The notes beneath the pieces are model-generated. The model was given only the letters and a program-made list of their open reading frames with translations. It did not search any database and was not told the DNA's origin. A stretch of 5,361 nt of DNA from an uncultured Actinomycetes bacterium (GTDB lineage Bacteria > Actinomycetota > Actinomycetes > Mycobacteriales > Mycobacteriaceae). Where the stretch lies: contig CAIWCQ010000372.1 of the NCBI GenBank assembly GCA_903911165.1, forward strand, positions 1-5,361, read 5' to 3'. Each line of letters begins with the position of its first letter. Within the stretch, counting starts at the first letter, position 1. Positions 1 through 4,399 of the stretch are shown piece after piece. The translations under genes were made by a program, and so were the position numbers.

Positions 1-585
1 CATCGTGCGGCCGCGGACCGCGAAGGAGATCACCCGCAGCGGAACCTTGAGGAGTTTGGCAAGCTCATAGGTTCGCGCCACCACGTCGGCTGAACTCGGT
101 GTGCCGGGGTAGCCACAGGTGATCCGGGTGAGTACCCCGCCCCGGGGTTCGCGGTATCCGCGCGGGGCGATCGCCACCGCCACCGGCGAGGAGTGCAGCA
201 GGCGGTCGGCGGTGGACCCGACCACGACCTGACCCAGTTGGCCGTTCGCCGAGGACCCGAGAACCAACGCCTGGGCGTCGACTTCGCCCACCACCTCCAC
301 CAGGCCGCCGGACACCGACCGGTGTGCGTGACTGTGATACTGCACCTCCAGTCGATGCGGCATCGCGTCCAGGTAGCGGCCGGCCTCCTTGGCGGAATCC
401 GCCGCCAGTTGGTCGGCCCACGCGGCGTACTCGGCGTCGACGCGGGCCGGCGACGGCGTCGTCCACGGCTTGGGCACGATGGTCGCCACGGTCAGCGAGG
501 TGCCCAGAGTCCGCGCTGCGCCGACTGCGAGGTTCAACGGCGCAGTGCCGCTTTTTCCGGCCAGGTAGCCGACGACGACCGTCAT
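1..585 (-). CDS. Universal stress protein, tandem-domain type (3' end cut by window edge)
   Basis: An open frame reads from ATG at 585 down to base 1 with no stop, giving 195 residues. The N-terminus MTVVVGYLAGKSGTAPLN is a typical first UspA strand and loop. Residues 107-126 carry the nucleotide-binding signature of ATP-binding Usp proteins: G110-x2-A113-x9-G123-S124, followed by TADRLLHSSPVAVAIAPRG. The second Gly of the usual G-x2-G-x9-G-(S/T) pattern is Ala here. After a short linker a second Usp repeat begins near residue 151 (VLTRITCGYPGTPSSADVV), so the full protein should be the two-domain type of about 280-300 residues common in mycobacteria. It is a cytoplasmic protein; family members bind ATP or other nucleotides and are linked to stress and persistence, but the role of this one is unknown. 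Its ATG overlaps the permease stop by 4 nt (ATGA), and no strong Shine-Dalgarno precedes it, suggesting translational coupling. Family assignment is confident; function is not. Confidence 0.88.
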   Translation of the reverse strand, partial: MTVVVGYLAGKSGTAPLNLAVGAARTLGTSLTVATIVPKPWTTPSPARVDAEYAAWADQLAADSAKEAGRYLDAMPHRLEVQYHSHAHRSVSGGLVEVVGEVDAQALVLGSSANGQLGQVVVGSTADRLLHSSPVAVAIAPRGYREPRGGVLTRITCGYPGTPSSADVVARTYELAKLLKVPLRVISFAVRGRTM

Positions 586-2042
586 GGCGCGGCCACGTCC
601 GGGGCGATCACGGCGTCGCTGGCGGAGTTGTTGAGCGCACTGTGGTGGCGGCCCCAGAGGAAGTAGAACGCCAGCACCACCGCGACCCAGGCGGCGAACG
701 CCAGCCAGGTGTACCAGTGCAGGCTGGCCAGGATGTAGAGGCAGGCCAGCACCGAGAGCACCGGGGTGACCGGATAGCCGGGCACCTTGAACCCGCGCGG
801 TAGGTCGGGTTCGCGGCGTCGCAGGATGATCACCGCCACCGACACGGTGATGAACGCCACCAGGGTGCCGATCGACACCATGTCGGCCAACTTGTCCAGT
901 GGCACCAGGCCGGCCAGCAGGCCGACCACGACGGCAACCACAAACGTGTTGTTGATCGGCGTCATGGTGCGCGGGCTGACCTTGGCGAACATCGAGGGGA
1001 GCAGTCCGTCGCGGCCGATGGCGAACAGGATTCGGGTCGATCCGTACAGCGTCACCAGGGTGACCGAGAAGATCGAGATGACAGCGCCCGCGGCCAGCAC
1101 CGTTCCCCAGTAATTCGCGCCGGTGACGTTGTCGAGGATGGCGGCCAGGCCGGCCTTCTGACCCTTGAACTCGGTCCAGTCCTGGGCGCCGATCGCGGCG
1201 AGGGTGACCACGATGTAGACCACGGTGACGGTCAGCAGCGCGGCCAGAATCGCCCGCGGCATCGTCCGCTGCGGATCCTTGACCTCATCGCCGGCGGTCG
1301 AGATCGCGTCGAGACCGATATAGGAGAAGAAGATCGTGCCTGCGGCCGCACTGATGCCGGCCGCACCGAACGGCGCGAAGTTCGCGAAACGGTCGGCGTT
1401 GAACGCGGTGAACGCGATCACGGCGAACATCACCAGCACACCGAGTTTGATGATCACCATCACGGCGTTCACCGCGGCCGATTCGCTGGCGCCCCTGACC
1501 AGCAGCAGGGCGCACAGCATCACCAGGAAGACGGCGGGAAGGTTGATGATCCCGGGCTCGGTGTCCCAGGGGGCTGCCGAGAACGCTTGCGGCAGATCAT
1601 GTCCCAGAAAGTTTTCCAGAAGCTTATTGACGTACTGACTCCAGCCGACGGATACCGCCGCCGTGGAGACCACGTACTCCAGCAGGAGGCATGCGGCGAC
1701 GCCCATCGCCACCACCTCCCCGAGAGTGGTGTAGGCGTAGGAGTACGTCGATCCGGAGACCGGGACCGCGGAGGCCAGTTCGGCATAACAGATTGCCGCC
1801 AGGCCGGCGGCGATGCCGGCGATGATGAAGGACACGACCACGCCCGGCCCGGCTTGGGGCACCGCTTCGGACAATACGAAGAAGATGCCGGTGCCGACGG
1901 TGGATCCGATGCCGAACATCGCGAGTTGGAAGGTGCCGATCGAGCGTTTGAGATGTTGGGAGGCGCCGTGTGCGACGGGCGCGTTGATAAGCGGCCTTCG
2001 CCGCAGCATCTGTTCGACAAGGGAAACCGGTGGGGCCGTCAT
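582..2042 (-). CDS. APC-superfamily amino acid permease (CAT/YfnA-like)
   Basis: This is a 486-residue integral membrane protein, the usual length for bacterial cationic amino acid transporter (CAT)-type APC permeases, with about 12 hydrophobic segments between residues 38 and 464. Visible hallmarks are the unwound-TM1 substrate motif GIGSTVGTGIF (44-54), YAELAS in TM3 (86-91), the TM6 and following loop FFSYIGLDAISTAGDEVKDP (238-257) with QRTMPRAI after it, and FKVPGYPVTP (418-427) ahead of the last helices. The family imports amino acids, often cationic ones or a broad range, by proton-coupled or exchange transport across the cytoplasmic membrane; the substrate here cannot be read from sequence. 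The start at 2042 is fixed by a perfect AGGAGG 5 nt upstream. The stop overlaps the start of the universal stress gene, so the two are one operon. It is divergent from the flavoprotein reductase. Nothing in it points to mycofactocin; adjacency may be coincidental. Confidence 0.92.
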   Translation of the reverse strand: MTAPPVSLVEQMLRRRPLINAPVAHGASQHLKRSIGTFQLAMFGIGSTVGTGIFFVLSEAVPQAGPGVVVSFIIAGIAAGLAAICYAELASAVPVSGSTYSYAYTTLGEVVAMGVAACLLLEYVVSTAAVSVGWSQYVNKLLENFLGHDLPQAFSAAPWDTEPGIINLPAVFLVMLCALLLVRGASESAAVNAVMVIIKLGVLVMFAVIAFTAFNADRFANFAPFGAAGISAAAGTIFFSYIGLDAISTAGDEVKDPQRTMPRAILAALLTVTVVYIVVTLAAIGAQDWTEFKGQKAGLAAILDNVTGANYWGTVLAAGAVISIFSVTLVTLYGSTRILFAIGRDGLLPSMFAKVSPRTMTPINNTFVVAVVVGLLAGLVPLDKLADMVSIGTLVAFITVSVAVIILRRREPDLPRGFKVPGYPVTPVLSVLACLYILASLHWYTWLAFAAWVAVVLAFYFLWGRHHSALNNSASDAVIAPDVAAP

Positions 2043-2047
2043 GGGAG

Positions 2048-2053
2048 CCTCCT
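2048..2053 (-). promoter_or_regulatory. Strong Shine-Dalgarno (AGGAGG) of the permease gene
   Basis: The minus strand reads AGGAGG with a 5-nt spacer before the ATG at 2042. This full anti-16S match decides the permease start. It contrasts with the opposite strand, where the reductase has no recognisable ribosome binding site. Confidence 0.8.
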
Positions 2054-2071
2054 GTGGGTGCGAATCCGCCG

Positions 2072-2077
2072 ATTATG
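2072..2077 (-). promoter_or_regulatory. Putative -10 box for the permease-USP operon
   Basis: The minus strand reads CATAAT, five of six matches to TATAAT, in otherwise GC-rich DNA. Transcription would start near 2065 and leave a leader of about 23 nt containing the AGGAGG. No good -35 hexamer lies 16-18 nt upstream, which is common for mycobacterial SigA promoters. This is a prediction from motif and position only. Confidence 0.4.
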
Positions 2078-2092
2078 CCTGCCCTGGTCGCT

Positions 2093-2119
2093 TTGTGCTG
2101 GCTAGTCATCGTGTACAAA
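2093..2119 (+). promoter_or_regulatory. Putative leaderless promoter of the reductase gene
   Basis: TACAAA at 2114-2119 matches TATAAT at four of six positions and lies six bases before the GTG at 2126, the spacing expected if transcription starts on the GTG itself. A weak -35 candidate, TTGTGC (2093-2098), sits 15 nt upstream. No Shine-Dalgarno precedes GTG 2126 or the alternative GTG 2111, and leaderless mRNAs starting with ATG or GTG are common in mycobacteria. The call is tentative. Confidence 0.3.
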
Positions 2120-2126
2120 CACGCTG
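2107..2126. repeat. Inverted repeat over the reductase promoter and start, candidate operator
   Basis: CGTGT (2110-2114) and ACACG (2119-2123) are perfect 5-bp arms around ACAA. Symmetry continues outward after one mismatch (CA at 2107-2108 against TG at 2125-2126). The dyad covers the putative -10 box and touches the GTG start, where a bound regulator would block transcription. The arms are short, so chance is possible. No copy of this motif occurs in the mftR/mftA control region. Confidence 0.35.
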
Positions 2127-3319
2127 TGGGTACCAACGGCATCGTCATCATCGGTGGCGGCCTCGCGGCCGGTCGCACCGCGGAGCAGGTGCGCAAGTCG
2201 CAGTTCACCGGCCCGGTCACCATCGTCAGCGATGAGGCGCACCTGCCCTATGACCGGCCGCCGTTGTCTAAAGACGTCCTGCAGGACTCCGACAAGGGTA
2301 TTGCGGATGTGGTGCTCAAACCCGCCGATTTCTACGCTGACAGCGACATCACCCTGCGTCTGGGCAGCGCCGCGCAGTCGCTGGATACCGCGGCTCGAAG
2401 CGTCACGCTGGCCGATGGAACCGTGCTCGGCTACGACGAACTCGTCATCGCCACCGGACTGGTGCCCAAACGCATTCCCTCGCTGCCCGACCTGGCCGGC
2501 ATCCGGGTGCTGCGCTCATTGGATGACGCGCTGGCCCTGCGCCACCACGCCACGTCCGCGCGCCGCGCGGTGATCATCGGCGCGGGATTCATCGGCTGCG
2601 AGGTGGCCGCGAGTCTGCGCAAGCTGGGCGTCGACGTCGTGCTCGTCGAGCCGCAGCCCGCACCGCTGGCCTCGGTTCTCGGCGAGCAGGTGGGACAGCT
2701 GGTTGCCAGGTTGCACCGCGCCGAGGAGGTCGACCTGCGCACCGGCGTCGGAGTCGCCGGGGTGCGCGGCGACGCCGGCGCCGTCACCGCGGTGGAGTTG
2801 AGCGACGGCACCGTCGTGGACGCTGATCTGGTGGTGATCGGGATCGGGTCCCGGCCCGCCACCGACTGGCTGGCCGACAGCGGAGTGGACCTCGCCGATA
2901 AGGACAACGGGGTGCTCTGCGATGAGGTGGGTGCCACCAGCGCCGCACACGTATGGGCGCTGGGCGACGTCGCCGCCTGGCGAGACGCCACCGGACATCA
3001 GGTGCGCGTGGAGCATTGGAGCAACGTCGCCGAACAGGCCCGGGTGCTGGTGCCGGCCATGCTGGGCGTGGAGATACCCGCGCTGACCGTGGTGCCGTAC
3101 TTCTGGAGCGACCAGTACGACGTGAAGATCCAATGCCTCGGCGAACCTGAACCCGGTGATGTCGTGCACCTCGTCAGCGACGACGGCCGGAAGTTCCTGG
3201 CCTACTACTCCCGCGACGGCGTGCTGGTCGGTGTCGTCGGCGGCGGGATGCCCGGCAAGGTGATGAAGGCACGGGCCAAGATCGCCGCCGGGGCGCCGGT
3301 CAGCGACGTTCTCGAGTGA
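2126..3319 (+). CDS. NAD(P)H:ferredoxin/putidaredoxin reductase-like flavoprotein
   Basis: With the GTG at 2126 the protein has 397 residues, in the normal range (about 390-410) for this family. The FAD Rossmann motif [16 protein letters not shown] begins at residue 6, and DRPPLSK follows as in ferredoxin reductases. The second, NAD(P)H-binding fold is at 149-175: GAGFIGCE (152-159), ending in Glu175 (VLVEPQ), which favours NADH over NADPH. The second FAD motif ALGDVA is at 278-283, and the family's VEHWSN at 295-300. The C-terminal domain ([19 protein letters not shown]) fits the Reductase_C type. Such enzymes pass electrons from NAD(P)H to a ferredoxin, often for P450s or oxygenases; no ferredoxin gene is in the window. 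Similar reductases (I recall Rv0688 in M. tuberculosis) lie by the mft cluster in mycobacteria. The start is uncertain: GTG 2111 is in frame, and ATG 2030 would overlap the permease. The 3' end overlaps mftR by 20 bp. Confidence 0.88.
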   Translation: MGTNGIVIIGGGLAAGRTAEQVRKSQFTGPVTIVSDEAHLPYDRPPLSKDVLQDSDKGIADVVLKPADFYADSDITLRLGSAAQSLDTAARSVTLADGTVLGYDELVIATGLVPKRIPSLPDLAGIRVLRSLDDALALRHHATSARRAVIIGAGFIGCEVAASLRKLGVDVVLVEPQPAPLASVLGEQVGQLVARLHRAEEVDLRTGVGVAGVRGDAGAVTAVELSDGTVVDADLVVIGIGSRPATDWLADSGVDLADKDNGVLCDEVGATSAAHVWALGDVAAWRDATGHQVRVEHWSNVAEQARVLVPAMLGVEIPALTVVPYFWSDQYDVKIQCLGEPEPGDVVHLVSDDGRKFLAYYSRDGVLVGVVGGGMPGKVMKARAKIAAGAPVSDVLE

Positions 3320-3917
3320 GTCGGGCGTCGAGATCCTGACCCCCGGCCATCGTGTCGAACGCGTCGCCGAGTGCCTGCAGCAGTGACACCGACTCGTCGG
3401 CCAGCCAAAACTCGTGGGCGGACAGTGCGACGCCGAGCATCAGCCAGGCCAGCGTCTGCGGGATCAGGTCGCTGACCCGCGCACCGGTTCGCCGGGCCAC
3501 GAAGTCGGCAACCACGGCGCGCCAGCCCGCGTACATGGTCATCGAGTAGGCCTGCAGTTCCGCGCTTTGCAGGATCACCTGCATGCGTTGGCGGTGCAGG
3601 GCGGTTCCGGTCTCGTCGAAGGTGTTGAAGTCCAGGAGCGCGGCGCGCAGGGTCGGTCCGATCGGGGCCGCCGGGTCGGTGCGGTCGAGTAACTCCGCGA
3701 AGTGCCCGAGGTAGGAATCGAAATCGCCCCACGGGATGGCGTTCTTCGAGGCGTAGTAGCGGAACAGGGTGCGGCGGGCGATACCGGAGGCGATCGCGAC
3801 GTCGTCGACGCTGATCTCGCTGAACCCGTAGGTGGCGAACAGGTCCAGTGCGACGTCGGCGATGTGGTCCCGGGTGGTCGAGCGGCGGCGGCCGACCCGG
3901 GCCGGACCTGTGCTCAT
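3300..3917 (-). CDS. mftR: Mycofactocin-system TetR-family transcriptional regulator MftR
   Basis: This is a 205-residue TetR-type protein. Its N-terminal DNA-binding domain runs from about residue 12 to 60 ([19 protein letters not shown], then the helix-turn-helix [21 protein letters not shown] at 35-55). The stretch [16 protein letters not shown] (52-67) is characteristic of the mycofactocin regulator subfamily. The remaining helices form the ligand and dimer domain. It is divergent from mftA, with a 93-nt gap, as expected for autoregulation and control of the mft operon. From the literature as I recall it, the M. smegmatis protein represses mft expression and is released by long-chain acyl-CoAs; nothing in this sequence tests that. 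The ATG at 3917 has AAAGGA 7 nt upstream (3925-3930). Its last codons overlap the end of the convergent reductase gene, so no terminator can lie between them. Confidence 0.93.
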   Translation of the reverse strand: MSTGPARVGRRRSTTRDHIADVALDLFATYGFSEISVDDVAIASGIARRTLFRYYASKNAIPWGDFDSYLGHFAELLDRTDPAAPIGPTLRAALLDFNTFDETGTALHRQRMQVILQSAELQAYSMTMYAGWRAVVADFVARRTGARVSDLIPQTLAWLMLGVALSAHEFWLADESVSLLQALGDAFDTMAGGQDLDARLTRERR

Positions 3918-3924
3918 AGGCGAA

Positions 3925-3930
3925 TCCTTT
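3925..3930 (-). promoter_or_regulatory. Ribosome binding site of mftR
   Basis: The minus strand reads AAAGGA 7 nt before the ATG at 3917, preceded by a second purine block (CGAAAGGG, revcomp of 3931-3938). It supports the 205-residue start. Confidence 0.55.
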
Positions 3931-3937
3931 CCCTTTC

Positions 3938-3960
3938 GGCACCTGATGCCATATTCTGGC
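3938..3960. repeat. Two adjoining short dyads around the mftA -10 region, candidate regulator site
   Basis: GGCA (3938-3941) pairs with TGCC (3947-3950), and GCCA (3948-3951) pairs with TGGC (3957-3960). Each has 4-bp arms around 5 nt and they share three bases. The second brackets TATTCT, the candidate mftA -10 box. Arms this short occur by chance in GC-rich DNA, but the position is where a repressor would act. Confidence 0.3.
3952..3957 (+). promoter_or_regulatory. Putative -10 box of the mftABC operon
   Basis: TATTCT fits the mycobacterial TANNNT -10 pattern and is the most AT-rich spot between mftR and mftA. Transcription would start near 3964, giving a leader of about 47 nt that begins with the bulged inverted repeat at 3963-3985. 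No convincing -35 is present (TTCCCT at 3929-3934 matches TTGACA at three of six). Confidence 0.4.
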
Positions 3961-3982
3961 CCTCGTCACGCTTCCGCGTCGA
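3953..3982 (-). promoter_or_regulatory. Putative mftR promoter overlapping the mftA promoter
   Basis: On the minus strand TCGACG (3977-3982, four of six to TTGACA) is followed after 18 nt by CAGAAT (3953-3958, four of six to TATAAT). The -10 shares five bases with the candidate mftA -10 on the other strand, so the two polymerases would compete. The matches are modest and this is a prediction. Confidence 0.3.
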
Positions 3983-3985
3983 CGA
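3963..3985. repeat. Bulged 9-bp inverted repeat between mftR and mftA: candidate operator or leader hairpin
   Basis: TCGTCACGC (3963-3971) pairs with GCGT plus GACGA (3976-3979 and 3981-3985) around the loop TTCC, with a single unpaired C at 3980. It is the strongest dyad in the 93-nt gap. It overlaps the mftR -35 candidate and lies just downstream of the mftA -10 candidate, so a bound TetR dimer could block both promoters. Alternatively it folds at the 5' end of the mftA mRNA. An 8-bp palindrome, CGTCGACG (3977-3984), is embedded in the right arm. Confidence 0.5.
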
Positions 3986-3995
3986 TTCGGCAAGC

Positions 3996-4002
3996 GAAAG
4001 GG
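3996..4002 (+). promoter_or_regulatory. Ribosome binding site of mftA
   Basis: GAAAGGG with an 8-nt spacer precedes the ATG at 4011. It selects the 29-residue reading over the much longer in-frame upstream extension, which would run antisense through mftR. Confidence 0.65.
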
Positions 4003-4010
4003 TGTGCCGC

Positions 4011-4100
4011 ATGGATAACGAGACCACAACCGACCCGGAGTTGGTGACCGAGGCCCTCGTCGAAGAGGTGTCCATCGACGGGATGTGCGGGGTCTACTGA
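4011..4100 (+). CDS. mftA: Mycofactocin precursor peptide MftA
   Basis: This is a 29-residue peptide whose C-terminus [10 protein letters not shown] matches the near-invariant end of mycofactocin precursors. In the known pathway, MftC acts on the last two residues, Val28-Tyr29: Tyr is oxidatively decarboxylated and then joined to the Val side chain. MftE later cuts after Gly27 to free the Val-Tyr-derived core, the seed of the redox cofactor. The leader (residues 2-21) is strongly acidic: eight Asp/Glu (D2, E4, D8, E10, E14, E18, E19, D23) and no Lys or Arg in the whole peptide, with an [12 protein letters not shown] stretch that should bind the recognition protein MftB. The GAAAGGG site 8 nt upstream fixes the start. 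mftB begins 2 nt after the stop, so the genes are co-translated. The gene is easily missed by size-limited gene callers. Identification rests on the exact C-terminal motif plus neighbours. Confidence 0.97.
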   Translation: MDNETTTDPELVTEALVEEVSIDGMCGVY

Positions 4101-4102
4101 CC

Positions 4103-4399
4103 ATGACCGCCCACACCGTGGGCGTGGCCTTCGACCCCACCCGCACCTGGCGGTTGCACCCGCAGGTAGCCGTACGCCCCGAACCGTTCGGGGCGCTGCT
4201 CTACCACTTCGGAACCCGCAAACTGTCATTCCTGAAGAACCGCACCATCCTGGCCGTCGTCGAGTCTCTCGACGAGCACCCCACCGTGGCCTCGGCCCTT
4301 GCGGCCGCCGGTGTGGATCACGACCAGGAGGCACCCTATCTGCACGCGCTGAGCGTGCTGGTGGCGTCGAATATGTTGGTACGTAAGGAAACCCCGTGA
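4103..4399 (+). CDS. mftB: Mycofactocin recognition protein MftB (PqqD-like chaperone)
   Basis: This is a 98-residue protein, the typical size for MftB. The segment WRLHPQVAVRPEPFGALLYHF (16-36) followed by GTRKLSFLKN (37-46) is the family's conserved core: beta strands of the PqqD-like winged-helix RiPP recognition element. The C-terminal half (about 47-92) is helical. Known role: it binds the MftA leader with high affinity and delivers the peptide to the radical SAM enzyme MftC; it has no catalytic activity itself. The start at 4103 follows the mftA stop by 2 nt, with GCGGGG inside the end of mftA as a plausible ribosome site. An ATG at 4085 in the same frame would overlap mftA and add six residues unlike the family. 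The stop overlaps the GTG of mftC by 4 nt. Confidence 0.95.
   Translation: MTAHTVGVAFDPTRTWRLHPQVAVRPEPFGALLYHFGTRKLSFLKNRTILAVVESLDEHPTVASALAAAGVDHDQEAPYLHALSVLVASNMLVRKETP
4385..4390 (+). promoter_or_regulatory. Ribosome binding site of mftC
   Basis: AAGGAA inside the last codons of mftB lies 5 nt before the GTG at 4396. It supports that start and the GTGA coupling to mftB. Confidence 0.6.

Larger units (their letters stand above)
3931..4002. repeat. Mirrored 8-bp inverted repeat CCCTTTCG / CGAAAGGG in the mftR-mftA gap
   Basis: CCCTTTCG at 3931-3938 is the exact reverse complement of CGAAAGGG at 3995-4002. Both arms are purine-rich ribosome-binding blocks, one reading toward mftR and one toward mftA, so shared Shine-Dalgarno constraint may explain part of the match. 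A plus-strand transcript starting left of 3931 could pair the arms and mask the mftA ribosome site; one starting near 3964 could not. Confidence 0.5.

Noticed and set aside
65..466. A 133-residue minus-strand open frame rich in Gly and Arg
   Set aside because: It is an out-of-frame shadow of the universal stress gene, with the low-complexity composition typical of wrong frames in GC-rich DNA.
2030..2125. Upstream ATG at 2030 as the reductase start
   Set aside because: It would overlap the start and ribosome site of the divergent permease and add about 32 residues before the FAD motif, which normally lies within the first dozen residues.
2431..3169. Two long minus-strand open frames (2431-2991 and 2516-3169) opposite the reductase gene
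   Set aside because: Their composition (Ser/Thr/Arg- or His/Gly-rich) and lack of family motifs mark them as shadows of the plus-strand flavoprotein.
3304..3330. CGACG...CGTCG as a terminator between the reductase gene and mftR
   Set aside because: The arms are 5 bp with a 17-nt loop and no T-tract. The genes overlap here, so this is coding sequence.
3918..4010. A copy of the CGTGT-ACAA-ACACG dyad shared with the reductase promoter, which would imply MftR also controls the reductase
   Set aside because: No matching sequence occurs in the mftR-mftA gap, so a shared operator is not supported.
3702..4100. A 132-residue open frame on the plus strand ending in the MftA motif
   Set aside because: The upstream part is antisense to mftR and resembles no protein. 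The ribosome site at 3996-4002 and family length support the ATG at 4011.
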